Assembly (NCBI RefSeq): GCF_029868855.1
Contig: NZ_JARWOV010000082.1
Location: 1 to 41,711 of the forward strand
DNA: 41,711 nt
DNA from: Nocardia carnea
GTDB taxonomy: Bacteria > Actinomycetota > Actinomycetes > Mycobacteriales > Mycobacteriaceae
Direction of reading: 5' to 3'
In this document: in pieces, positions 15,009-22,568 of the stretch
How the letters are laid out: each line of letters starts with the position of its first letter
Position numbering within the stretch: the first letter of the stretch is position 1
Program-made: the position numbers and the translations under genes
The notes under the pieces: model-generated
Told to the model about the DNA's origin: nothing
The model's input: only the letters and a program-made list of their open reading frames with translations
The model's database searches: none

Positions 15009-15751
15009 GTGAGGCGATCGATCCCTCCACCAAGCTCGCCACCCCAGAGGTCGAGGATTGGTTTTCGACCGGCGGAAATATGGTCGATATGGCATTAGGG
15101 AACGCGTATAGCGTGTCCTATTACCTGCTCCAGATCATCAAATCCACGACCGGCTGGGACCCGGTCGGAGATGTTCAAAAATACCTCGGCGGCGATTGGG
15201 GCGAGTTGCTCAAATCGGCCAAGGCGGCAGAAAATCTTGCCCAGTTCAACAGCGCCTACAGTGATGCAGTATCCGCAGCCGTAAAACAGTTCGAAAACTC
15301 CTGGAGCGGAAATGCCGCTTCCAGCGCCACCGAGTACTTCACGGATTTCACCTCCGCTATCGATAAGCAGCATGATCCGTTGGTGAAGATCGGGGATACG
15401 ATCGCAGCCTTCGCATGGGACGCGTACGGGGTGGCACAGGCTGTGCAGTCCCTGATATTGGAGCTTCTCGACCAAGCGCTCAAATGGGCGTTGACACAGG
15501 CAGCGAAGAAGCTCGCGCGTATGTCTGTCGCCACCGTTTACGGCGCGGCGGCCGTCCTGGCGTTGGAGGCGGTCTGCGTGGCCATTGTGATGTCGATGAA
15601 GGCCACAGTCCTGAAAGTGGTCAGGTTGCTGGGACAGATTCTCGCCGGTTCGGCTGCGGCGTGTGGCACGTTGTATGGCTTGATGGGCTCGGCCGCCGAA
15701 CTGGATATGCCGGTGCTCCACAGCGAGTACGACCATCCGGGGGTGATTTGA
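15005..15751 (+). CDS. type VII-associated WxG protein with C-terminal membrane helices
   Basis: 248 residues. The N-terminal ~150 residues are helical with a WxG turn (Trp100-Ser-Gly102 in FENSWSGNAASSATEYFTDFTSAID), as in large WXG/LXG-type ESX substrates. The C-terminal part has hydrophobic stretches at about 176-200 (VATVYGAAAVLALEAVCVAIVMSM) and 203-228 (VLKVVRLLGQILAGSAAACGTLYGLMG). The hydrophobic tail could be a pore or a membrane anchor. No enzymatic motif is seen. It overlaps its neighbours on both sides (ATGA at 15005, TGATG at 15749-15753), so the products are probably made in fixed ratio. It is likely a partner or substrate of the small EspC-like protein. Confidence 0.72.
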   Translation: MSEAIDPSTKLATPEVEDWFSTGGNMVDMALGNAYSVSYYLLQIIKSTTGWDPVGDVQKYLGGDWGELLKSAKAAENLAQFNSAYSDAVSAAVKQFENSWSGNAASSATEYFTDFTSAIDKQHDPLVKIGDTIAAFAWDAYGVAQAVQSLILELLDQALKWALTQAAKKLARMSVATVYGAAAVLALEAVCVAIVMSMKATVLKVVRLLGQILAGSAAACGTLYGLMGSAAELDMPVLHSEYDHPGVI

Positions 15752-16257
15752 TGGCCGGCGAAGAAGTTGTTCTGGATGACGACCCGGGAATGTCTCGCCA
15801 TATGGCGAACGTACTTGGGATTCTTTCTTCGGCGCCAGGCCTGGACAAGGATTTCAAGGCGCAAATCCAGGCTATCCTCCAAGGTACTGGAACAATACGA
15901 GATCTGGCGCAGAGCGAAGCATTCGACAGGGTCGGCGATTCGATCATCCCGCAAGCGCTTGCGGATTTCGCATCGATACCGGAGGACGAGCGAGAAAGAA
16001 TGGCGGCACAGGGCGAGGCCGTCCTCGAGAGCTACCGGCACCAGGACCAGGAACCACCGGCATCTCAACCGTCCACAGAAAGAACGCCTCCCGCCACTCT
16101 TGCGACCCCGCAGACACAAGAAGCCAGCGGTGCGCAACCCACCACTGCGCCCGGAAGACGGAAATCATATCGGGAACAGGTGGTCGGACCGACCGATTCG
16201 GAGGACGAGGACGACCGTTACTTTCGCGAGCGGAATCAGAACGGCTGGCTCCAATGA
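15751..16257 (+). CDS. acidic type VII-locus protein with disordered C-terminus
   Basis: 168 residues from ATG 15751. The first ~95 residues are helical (MSRHMANVLGILSSAPGLDKDFKAQIQAILQGTGTIRDLAQSEAFDRVGDSIIPQALADFASIPEDERERMAAQGEAVLESYR). The rest is Pro/Thr/Gln-rich and ends in an acidic patch (DSEDEDDRYFRERNQNGWLQ). No known family is recognised. It overlaps the genes before and after it by one and four bases. The position suggests a chaperone or substrate for the locus. Confidence 0.7.
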   Translation: MAGEEVVLDDDPGMSRHMANVLGILSSAPGLDKDFKAQIQAILQGTGTIRDLAQSEAFDRVGDSIIPQALADFASIPEDERERMAAQGEAVLESYRHQDQEPPASQPSTERTPPATLATPQTQEASGAQPTTAPGRRKSYREQVVGPTDSEDEDDRYFRERNQNGWLQ

Positions 16258-16976
16258 GAAGACTGGTCCCGGCGGCCGAATTCTATCGCCCCAACAGTGA
16301 TGCCGAAATATTCAGTGACACGGGCACGCCCGAGCCGATGACTCATCAGCGTCCGTGGACTCATGAGAACGATGCGATCATTCGCTTACGCCGGCCGCCG
16401 GCACCGGTTTCCAATGTAGGCCGTCTGTGGCAGAAGTCGAAGCCATACCTTCGGGTGGCACCCCTCGATTTGGAAGTCGCCCAGCCGTTGCCGGACGTGT
16501 GCGCCCCGCACGGCCGGCCGGCGATCGATACTTCGACCGCGCGAACCTTGTTTTTCGACACCGACGCTCATCCACGATTTCCCGAACGCCGAGGCATAGA
16601 ATACATCAGGAAAATGTGGCAGACGACCCCGAACATCGCACCGGTGTCGACGCTGGTCAGCGGTGAGTGGCCGATTTGCCGCCGGTGTGGTCGGATGGCT
16701 CGGATCTACCGCCGTATCGCGATCGGAATATTTGTCTTCATGGTCGCCGAATTCGCGGCGTTCCTGACGGTGAGTTTCGCAGGAATCGAATGGCTGAAAC
16801 CTTGGTTGGGTTACGCATTCTGCCCTGGTTCGCTCTTGGGTTTCATCGTGGCGCTGAATCTACTCGACAAATCTGTCGAACCCGTCAAGTTCCGCCCTAT
16901 CTACGACGAGCGTTTCGCCTTCGTACAAGCCCACCCAAAATTTCGGCAAGCGCTACGGGACGATTCCTCCCCCTGA
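16254..16976 (+). CDS. membrane protein with a CxxH/CxxC zinc-ribbon-like motif, type VII locus
   Basis: 240 residues. The N-terminal cytoplasmic part has VCAPHGRPAI (Cys83, His86) and GEWPICRRCGRMARIYRR (Cys142, Cys145), spacing that could bind zinc. Two membrane helices follow: about 153-174 (IAIGIFVFMVAEFAAFLTVSFAG) and 184-204 (WLGYAFCPGSLLGFIVALNLL). A conserved cytoplasmic tail ends in VKFRPIYDERFAFVQAHPKFRQALRDD; the same tail is found as a broken copy at 12053. Last gene of the operon, overlapping the previous one by four bases. It converges with espG with only 18 bases between them. Function unknown. Confidence 0.72.
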   Translation: MRRLVPAAEFYRPNSDAEIFSDTGTPEPMTHQRPWTHENDAIIRLRRPPAPVSNVGRLWQKSKPYLRVAPLDLEVAQPLPDVCAPHGRPAIDTSTARTLFFDTDAHPRFPERRGIEYIRKMWQTTPNIAPVSTLVSGEWPICRRCGRMARIYRRIAIGIFVFMVAEFAAFLTVSFAGIEWLKPWLGYAFCPGSLLGFIVALNLLDKSVEPVKFRPIYDERFAFVQAHPKFRQALRDDSSP

Positions 16977-16994
16977 TTCGATGATCCCGCGCCC

Positions 16995-17762
16995 TCACCG
17001 AGAAGTGCGGGTTCGGACTCGGTGGGCGGCTTCCAGGCGGCTGCGGAGTTGGCGCAGGATTTCGTCCGGAGGGCCCGGGGTGACGGTGAAATCGTCGGTG
17101 TTGTGGTTGTGGAGCAGGTAGCGGCCGTCGTCCGGGTAGTCGAGCCAGAGGAAGGCGTAACCGTCGTCGGTGGGCCGGGTGTCGACGGTGTAGCCCGGGT
17201 AGATCGTGATCTCGCCGGTGCCGGCGCGGGGGCGGCGGAAGAAACGTTGCATGTCCTCTACGAGCGAGAGCTGGGTCGGATGCCGGGAGTACACGGGTGC
17301 GTTCAGGTCGCCGCGGCGGGCTCGAATAGGCTGGTGACGGCCGGTTTCGACTTTCGGCAGGCCCGCCACCAGCCGGGGAGCCAGTTGGTCGCTGCGGAGC
17401 TGGGTGAGGACGATGTCAGCACCGGATTTCGGTGTCGGGCCGGGTAACTGGGTGGCGAGTACGGCGACACGGCCGATAACCCCGGCGTGCATCCGTACCG
17501 CGGTGTTCTGCCCGGGGCCGTGCACGCCGTAGATCTCCACCCGGATCTCCGGCTCCAGGAGCACGGTGAGCGCCCGGTAGAGCGGTTCGTCGAACACCGT
17601 CTGCAACCGGCGTGCGCACTGCTGCCGGTAACGCCGGAACTCGTCGTCGTGCTCCATTCGGGGCGGCATGTATTCCAGCGGATACGGCAGGCGGTCGCGT
17701 CCCATCGCCTCGAGGGCCAATGTGAATCCGTAACCGTCCAGCTGCCAGCCAGACCCGTTCAT
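16995..17762 (-). CDS. EspG-family type VII secretion chaperone
   Basis: 255 residues. The N-terminus WQLDGYGFTLALEAMGRDRLPYPLEY is a diverged form of the EspG start, with RYRQQCARRLQTVFDEPLYRALTVLLEPEIRVEIYG and repeated beta segments (AVRMHAGVIGRVAVLATQLPG, GEITIYPGYTVDTRPTDDGYAFLWLDYPDDGRYLLHN). EspG proteins are cytosolic chaperones that bind PE-PPE or PPE-like substrates and deliver them to an ESX system. The ATG at 17762 overlaps the stop of the preceding PPE-like gene (ATGA), which suits a chaperone-substrate pair. The 3' end is duplicated as a remnant at 13731. Confidence 0.82.
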   Translation of the reverse strand: MNGSGWQLDGYGFTLALEAMGRDRLPYPLEYMPPRMEHDDEFRRYRQQCARRLQTVFDEPLYRALTVLLEPEIRVEIYGVHGPGQNTAVRMHAGVIGRVAVLATQLPGPTPKSGADIVLTQLRSDQLAPRLVAGLPKVETGRHQPIRARRGDLNAPVYSRHPTQLSLVEDMQRFFRRPRAGTGEITIYPGYTVDTRPTDDGYAFLWLDYPDDGRYLLHNHNTDDFTVTPGPPDEILRQLRSRLEAAHRVRTRTSR

Positions 17763-19108
17763 GCGCCGATGACCCCGCCCGGCGGGAGCACTCGGGGCTG
17801 TTCGCCGAGCAGCTCGGTGGAGCGGTCCTGGACGAGATAGTCGGGGGTTTTGTGTTCGTCGTCGTCCTCCCCGCGACCCCGTTGCCCACCGGCACCCATC
17901 ATGCCGGGAACACCGGACATTCCACGCGTCGCCGCGGGATTACCGGTGCGAGTTCCGGGCCCGGTGTTCTGGCCGGGGCTACCGGGGGTCCCGCTGACCG
18001 TCCGGCCCGGGGCGCCGGCGGGCTGCTGACCGCCCGGACCGGCGAGCACCGGGGCACCGGTCGTTGTACTCGGTGACCCGGGTGTGGTGGTGTTCGGACG
18101 GCCTACCGGTTCTTCGAGCGGCACGGTGCTCGACGGGGTCGTAGCAGTCGACGGGGTGGTGGATGCCGGGTTCTCGGTGCCGGCGGGGTCGGTCGCCGAA
18201 TCCGGTGTCTCCTGCCCAGGAGTGGCTGTGTCCTGCGGGCTCGTGCCACTCGGATTCGTCCCGGCCGGATCGGTGCCGTTCGGGTTTGTACCGGCGGGGT
18301 TCTGCGCGCCTGCGGGTCCGACCGGCTGCTGTGGTCCGGGACCCCCACCGACCGGGCTTTTCGTCACGGGCAGCACAGGGGTTTTCGTGTCTACGGCCGT
18401 GACTCCGGGCTGATAGAACTCGATCATCAGATCCTGGGCCTGCGCCTGGGCTTCGTTGGCGCGATGCTTGGCGGCTTTGACGACACCGTTGCCGGGAATA
18501 TGGCCCACGAATCCATCGAATCCGGACACCTCGACCGGCGGGACGATCGACATCTTGGCCTGGGCGAGGTAGCCCTGCATGAGGTCGATACCGTTGGCGA
18601 CCATTTCGAAGCTCTTGACCAGCTTCTGCGCGTCGGCGACGAAGGTGCGGGTGCCTTCCATGGCAGCGTTCGCTGTCTGCCCACCCCACAGGTTCGCGAT
18701 ATCGGACTCGACACCTTTCCCGAAGCCGTCCAGGGCAAGAAAGAGGTCTTCGGTAGATCGTCGCCAACCGTCAGCCCCTGCATTGATATCGCCAGATTCC
18801 ACTGCCGGGTGCTGAGAGCTGCCGTTGAGCGCTTCCCAGATTTGCTGGTGGGTCCAGGTTTTGAACGCTTCCTTCGTAGCGGTGGCTGGAGCGTATTCGC
18901 CGTCAAAACCCTGGCTGACCCTGGCCAGTTCGCTGCTTATGCGGGTCCGGTCACCGCTCCACTCCTGTTCGGCGGCACCGGCGGCATCCGAAGCGCGATT
19001 CCGGTTACCTTCGGATTCGTCGTAGTTGCCGGTGACTTCATCGATTACCGAATCGACACTGGCGACGGCAGCGACGGCGATGGCAGCGACAAGCAATGGT
19101 GCGGGCAT
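17759..19108 (-). CDS. PPE/WXG-like type VII substrate with Pro/Thr/Gly-rich C-terminus
   Basis: 449 residues from ATG 19108; an in-frame extension to 19393 shadows the upstream gene. The N-terminal part is helical with two WxG-type turns (Trp50-Ser-Gly52 and Trp141-Gly-Gly143, LWGGQTANAAMEGTRTFVADAQKLVKSFEMVANGIDLMQGYL). After residue ~245 the chain is a long low-complexity region with NPAGTNPNGTDPAGTNPSGTSP-like repeats and many Thr-Thr runs. It ends in GEDDDEHKTPDYLVQDRSTELLGEQPRVLPPGG, where YLVQD resembles a YxxxD/E type VII signal. It is probably exported with the help of the EspG encoded next to it. The start overlaps the preceding stop (TGATG). Confidence 0.8.
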   Translation of the reverse strand: MPAPLLVAAIAVAAVASVDSVIDEVTGNYDESEGNRNRASDAAGAAEQEWSGDRTRISSELARVSQGFDGEYAPATATKEAFKTWTHQQIWEALNGSSQHPAVESGDINAGADGWRRSTEDLFLALDGFGKGVESDIANLWGGQTANAAMEGTRTFVADAQKLVKSFEMVANGIDLMQGYLAQAKMSIVPPVEVSGFDGFVGHIPGNGVVKAAKHRANEAQAQAQDLMIEFYQPGVTAVDTKTPVLPVTKSPVGGGPGPQQPVGPAGAQNPAGTNPNGTDPAGTNPSGTSPQDTATPGQETPDSATDPAGTENPASTTPSTATTPSSTVPLEEPVGRPNTTTPGSPSTTTGAPVLAGPGGQQPAGAPGRTVSGTPGSPGQNTGPGTRTGNPAATRGMSGVPGMMGAGGQRGRGEDDDEHKTPDYLVQDRSTELLGEQPRVLPPGGVIGA

Positions 19109-19491
19109 CAGTGAAGTCCTTCTCCAGCGGCAGTGGTTTGCGAGGAGTTCTGCTGATCGGTTTCCTGAAGTTGACCGATCGCAGCGGCGTAGGTGTCCCG
19201 CATAAGAGTCACAATCTGGATCATCTCGTCGAGCCGCGATTCTGCGGAGTCGCCGTTCTCCGCGCCGCTTGCCTTGAGTTCGAACTTCTTTTTCATGTCC
19301 AGTGCAGATGGCAAGCCACCGTAACCAGCGAGATGGGCAAGTCCTTTGGCTTCCCTTCGGATCTGGTCGAGCTGAGTTCGCAACGTGTCGCAACGGCTTT
19401 GCAACGCGCTACCGATCCCTGTATCCATCCGCAGATCTCCGTCGATTGCCTGTTGCTTCAGGTTCTGCCAATGCTGTAATTGGTCGCTCAT
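19108..19491 (-). CDS. small helical type VII-locus protein
   Basis: 127 residues, first gene of the minus-strand operon. It looks almost entirely helical: MSDQLQHWQNLKQQAIDGDLRMDTGIGSALQSRCDTLRTQLDQIRREAKGLAHLAGYGGLPSALDMKKKFELKASG, then SAESRLDEMIQIVTLMRDTYAAAIGQLQETDQQNS. The size and the Gly-rich turn between helices (AGYGGLPSA) suggest a WXG100/EspC/PE-like partner of the larger substrate encoded next. The start lies within 57 bases of the upstream lipoprotein stop, so read-through from the lipoprotein gene is possible. Confidence 0.72.
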   Translation of the reverse strand: MSDQLQHWQNLKQQAIDGDLRMDTGIGSALQSRCDTLRTQLDQIRREAKGLAHLAGYGGLPSALDMKKKFELKASGAENGDSAESRLDEMIQIVTLMRDTYAAAIGQLQETDQQNSSQTTAAGEGLH

Positions 19492-19548
19492 GCTCTGGAT
19501 CTTCCTAAGAGGTGCCTGGGTGCCTGCGACGGATCTTCCTGCTGGTGC

Positions 19549-20100
19549 TCAGTCCGGAAGGTGCGGTTCGAGGGCTGTGGCGTATTGGGTGGCAACCTCA
19601 CAGATGTCACGGTTACGCGCGGCGTCGATTGTCCATGCGACATTGATTTCGAACATGCCCTGCGCAGCGGGCATGGCTGCATAACATGATTCTCCGGCAG
19701 AATCTGTTTTGTCCATGAATGTCAGGCCGGGCCGGCCCGCTATGGACGTCTCAGAGATACTGACCAGGTCTCGGTTCGAGCGCGCCTCGTCCAGTGTGTG
19801 GGATGTCGAGAATATCGAAACGAAGAATTCATTACCGTTCGAGCGCCAGAGACACACTCGCCACGTCGACGGCCCACTGGGCGGGTCCACCGTTACGTCT
19901 TTCGACGCAGGATCCAGGCCCGCAGCCGCAATTGCGCCTTCAGATAATTCGGTGCAGGGATTGAAGAGCTCAACGGGTCCGGTCGTTGTCGGTGCCGTCG
20001 TCCCGGTCGCAGCTCCCTCGGTGCTGGATGTGCATCCGGTGGCCAGGACCGCTGCAGCCGCCGTGGCGAGCATGGCACGGACGAAGTCGGCGGTTCGCAT
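19549..20100 (-). CDS. DUF3558-family lipoprotein
   Basis: 183 residues. The signal peptide ends in the lipobox LATGC (Cys23), then a Ser/Thr/Ala linker, then VELFNPCTELSEGAIAAAGLDPASKDV, WRVCLWRSNGNEFFVSIFSTSHTLDEARSN and SCYAAMPAAQGMFEINVAWTIDAARNRDICEVATQYATALEPHLP. The NPC..LSE..I..AGLDP segment and the Cys spacing are typical of DUF3558, a family of cell-envelope lipoproteins of mycolata with unknown function, often next to type VII genes. Just upstream of the minus-strand type VII operon and possibly co-transcribed with it. Confidence 0.85.
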   Translation of the reverse strand: MRTADFVRAMLATAAAAVLATGCTSSTEGAATGTTAPTTTGPVELFNPCTELSEGAIAAAGLDPASKDVTVDPPSGPSTWRVCLWRSNGNEFFVSIFSTSHTLDEARSNRDLVSISETSIAGRPGLTFMDKTDSAGESCYAAMPAAQGMFEINVAWTIDAARNRDICEVATQYATALEPHLPD

Positions 20101-20229
20101 GGATCTCCCCTGTGTCGGTGCGGCGGATTACCCCGCCATCACTATAAGACGCACGTCCACGCTTCGTGGTTCCACTGGATTCCGTCGACCGTAGTCCCGG
20201 CCACTGGCCATCAGCCGGGACCACGCACG

Positions 20230-20436
20230 TCATGAACGAACAGCCGTACCTCGCTGCGCAGCGTTCAGGAACGCATCCCAAACCTGTGGGCCGAACACGA
20301 GTACCGATCCGGACCGATTCTTACTGTCCCGAACCCCGACCGCACCTCCCGCAAGATGAGCAACCTCGACGCACTCGCGATCCGGGCCACTGTGTGAGCT
20401 CTTGAACCACCGGGCGCCTGCTGGATTGTCGGTCAC
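20230..20436 (-). CDS. DUF397 protein
   Basis: 68 residues: GARWFKSSHSGPDRECVEVAHLAGGAVGVRDSKNRSGSVLVFGPQVWDAFLNAAQRG. WxKSSxSG..CVEVA......VRDSK......L.F....W..F is the DUF397 pattern. DUF397 proteins are small actinobacterial partners of XRE/DUF5753 regulators (BldB/WhiJ-type systems in Streptomyces), and some pairs behave like toxin-antitoxin or developmental switches. The ATG at 20436 overlaps the regulator stop by four bases. Confidence 0.92.
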   Translation of the reverse strand: MTDNPAGARWFKSSHSGPDRECVEVAHLAGGAVGVRDSKNRSGSVLVFGPQVWDAFLNAAQRGTAVRS

Positions 20437-21320
20437 CGCTGGTACTCCTTCGCGATACGCGCGACCAGATCTCTGGTCTCCTGCTCGTTCAAAGCTACCT
20501 GGGCTATGCGTCGCATGGCTTCCGTGTACTGAGAGACTTCACTTGCGCGCTCGAGGTAGAGGTCTCCGGTGTAGCCCTCGACATAGGCGACGGATGGTTC
20601 CGCGATCCTGGTATTCGATGGCACGGGGAACTCCAGGAACACGAAGGATCGCACCACCAGTCCTATGGGGCTTCGCGCGTCGTACGGCACTACACGCAGG
20701 CATACGTTCGGCCACATGCTCGCTTCCATCAGATGCAGCAGTTGGTCCGCCATCACACCCGGTCCGCCCACATGGTGGCGGAGCACGGCTTCGGAAAGCA
20801 GAGCATCCAGACGGAATGTGCTGTCTGTGAATTTCTCCCGTCGATGTCCCGCGAGTTCGAGTCGCCGCTCGACATCCACAGTCGGCCAGTCCGGATGAGC
20901 AGCCCAAATTATCGCGCGCCGATATTCCGGCGTTTGCAGCAGACCGGGCAGGAGTGTTGTCTGCCAGCTGGTCATGCGGCAGGCTGCCGCCTCCAGCCCG
21001 AGATAGTGGTTGAAATCCCTGGGGATCTCGTCGGCGTATGCACGCCACCACCCTCCTCCGGACAGTTTCATCGCGCGCAATTCCTGCACCAAGTCCAGGA
21101 CGAATCGGCGTTCCTCGTCCGAGGCACCATATCGGTCGCACAGTCCGTTGATCTGCAATGTTGTGGGCCGGGAGGCGTGCCCGTCTTCCAGGCGGCCGAT
21201 CGTCTGCGGGCTTACTTCGATCGCACGGGCCGCGGCGGCCTGGTTGGTGCCGCTGCGTTCCCGCAGCCGGCGCAGTTCGCGGCCGAGTGCTCGTTTCGGG
21301 AGTGTGGATCCACCCGCCAT
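20433..21320 (-). CDS. XRE regulator with DUF5753 domain
   Basis: 295 residues from ATG 21320, preceded by GGAAGG; the frame runs open to 21506, but that part has no ribosome site. The helix-turn-helix is at about 13-60 (LGRELRRLRERSGTNQAAAARAIEVSPQTIGRLEDG). The DUF5753 domain follows, with WQTTLLPGLLQTPEYRRAIIWAAHP, LDALLSEAVLRHHVGGPGVMADQLLHLMEAS, VCLRVVPYDA and FVFLEFPVPS. It pairs with the DUF397 gene and faces two recombinase-fold-like genes. GTTCCAC motifs in the shared 307-base upstream region are candidate binding sites for this regulator. Confidence 0.92.
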   Translation of the reverse strand: MAGGSTLPKRALGRELRRLRERSGTNQAAAARAIEVSPQTIGRLEDGHASRPTTLQINGLCDRYGASDEERRFVLDLVQELRAMKLSGGGWWRAYADEIPRDFNHYLGLEAAACRMTSWQTTLLPGLLQTPEYRRAIIWAAHPDWPTVDVERRLELAGHRREKFTDSTFRLDALLSEAVLRHHVGGPGVMADQLLHLMEASMWPNVCLRVVPYDARSPIGLVVRSFVFLEFPVPSNTRIAEPSVAYVEGYTGDLYLERASEVSQYTEAMRRIAQVALNEQETRDLVARIAKEYQR

Positions 21321-21627
21321 CTTCTTACCTTCCCTAATTATCGAATTCCCCTGTGGAACACTCCGGCCCGGAACACAATGCCGGAAGTGGCCCGGCACGG
21401 TCGCCGGGCTGATCTGGGCAGGAATCTCCACCGAGGCGGTTCCACATATCGCACTGTTCCGGTCTACTGATTTCGCGCCCGGCGCAGGAAATACCTCGAA
21501 ATCCATTGGGTAACACCGGTTCCACTACCTGGAGCGTTGTGGAACCGGTGGTCCGACCGCGGCCGCTACTCCCTGTCGGACCCTGTGCCGGGCTGCATCC
21601 CATCGCCTCTTCAGGAAAGGCGGAGCC
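21321..21627. other. divergent regulatory region with GTTCCAC motifs
   Basis: 307 bases without a gene, between the XRE regulator and the 21628 gene. GTTCCAC or its complement GTGGAAC occurs at 21353-21359, 21439-21445, 21519-21525 and 21539-21545; the last two are the inner parts of a perfect inverted repeat. Confidence 0.5.
21514..21550. promoter_or_regulatory. 12-base-arm perfect inverted repeat
   Basis: CACCGGTTCCAC (21514-21525), a 13-base spacer, GTGGAACCGGTG (21539-21550). It lies 78 bases before the 21628 start and 194 bases before the regulator start. It may be an operator for the XRE protein or a transcript hairpin. Confidence 0.5.
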
Positions 21628-21957
21628 ATGCCCGTTGCGATCGTATACCTGAACAAAAGTCTCTGTGGCGCAAAGCAACAGCATCTCGAAACAGAATGCC
21701 GCGATTTCGCCCGCGCCCACGGATTCGCCATCGCCCGAGCGGTGGTGGAGTCCGGTGTGGATGTACTGCCGTGGACATTGCAGAAGTCGGAATTACTCGG
21801 TGGCGACGCGATTGTGACACCGACCGTGGAACATATCGGTTTCCGCGCCCCGGTGGTACTCGAGCGGTGCGGGCTGATGATCGTCCACCCGTACGGGTGG
21901 TATCGCCACGGCGATGTGGATCAGTGGATACCGGCGACACCCGAGGTCTACCGGTGA
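21628..21957 (+). CDS. small recombinase-fold-like protein A
   Basis: 109 residues. AIVYLNKSLCGAKQQHLETECRDFARAHGFAIARAVVESGVDVLPW resembles the start of the serine-resolvase catalytic domain (Y.RVS....Q...C...A...G), with a Ser at the expected place (YLNKS) but no Arg after the Tyr-Leu. It ends in MIVHPYGWYRHGDVDQWIPATPEVYR, and no helix-turn-helix domain is present, so it is not a working recombinase. An AGGAAAGGCGG ribosome site (21613-21623) precedes ATG 21628. The stop overlaps the GTG of the next gene by four bases. Family call is inference. Confidence 0.65.
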   Translation: MPVAIVYLNKSLCGAKQQHLETECRDFARAHGFAIARAVVESGVDVLPWTLQKSELLGGDAIVTPTVEHIGFRAPVVLERCGLMIVHPYGWYRHGDVDQWIPATPEVYR

Positions 21958-22349
21958 TCGATCACGAAACCCACGGGGAGGCACACACTTACGTACTCGG
22001 CACGCAACCGGCAGCTATCGGCTACTTGCGCACCGATCTCTGTCAGTACCGCGGATTCGTCACCGCGCGTCTGCGGTTGGCCGCCGTCGCCCACGGCTAC
22101 CGACTGTGCCGGCTGGTCGAACTCCCGGCCGACCCCAGCCCGGACCATCTCGCAACGCTGCGCGCCACGCTGGCCCGGACCGGAGCCGACGCAGTGATCA
22201 TCGCGACGCCGGCGCACCTACCCGGCACACAGCTGCCTGCCCTACGCAAAGTGACATCGGTGATCGTGGACGACATCACGTTCCCTGCAACCCCGGGCCA
22301 CCTCGCACGACTGCGCTCTTTCCTGAGCCGAGGACTGCGGTGGAGCTGA
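21954..22349 (+). CDS. small recombinase-fold-like protein B
   Basis: 131 residues from GTG 21954 in a GTGA overlap with the previous stop. AIGYLRTDLCQYRGFVTARLRLAAVAHGYRLCRLVELP aligns without gaps with the start of protein A (YL..(S/D)LC ... AHG(F/Y) ... R.VE), so the two are probably tandem paralogues. The catalytic Ser position is Asp (YLRTD). LRATLARTGADAVIIATPAHLPG matches the ...L..l..GDavvv...dRL strand region of resolvases. It ends in VDDITFPATPGHLARLRSFLSRGLRWS. No DNA-binding domain is present. It is likely a non-catalytic derivative used for regulation or protein binding. Confidence 0.65.
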   Translation: MIDHETHGEAHTYVLGTQPAAIGYLRTDLCQYRGFVTARLRLAAVAHGYRLCRLVELPADPSPDHLATLRATLARTGADAVIIATPAHLPGTQLPALRKVTSVIVDDITFPATPGHLARLRSFLSRGLRWS

Positions 22350-22437
22350 CACAGCACGGGTGCCGGATGGCAGGCCGGCGTCTCCTCGGCAATATCTCTA
22401 CGGGCCCGTTGCCCACCACGGGATTCGATGGGCCGAA

Positions 22438-22560
22438 TCAACAGGTGGATGGATCCCAGGGATCGACGATGCGGACTCCGGTTTCCTCGAAGTCGGCGAC
22501 ATTCCGGGTGGCCAGCGCCATACCGTGGACCAGATTGCCGGGTGTGGGCGCCGATGGCGG
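22438..22560 (-). pseudogene. vapC (PIN-domain toxin) C-terminal remnant
   Basis: On the minus strand, VHGMALATRNVADFEETGVRIVDPWDPS and a stop match the C-terminus of VapC PIN toxins (HGLxLVTRNxxDFxxxGVxxxNPW). Upstream, the expected AIAxxH segment appears in a different frame (AIGAH), showing a frameshift, and the rest of the toxin and any antitoxin are missing. The fragment abuts the 3' end of egtE. Confidence 0.7.
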
Positions 22561-22568
22561 AAAGCGAG

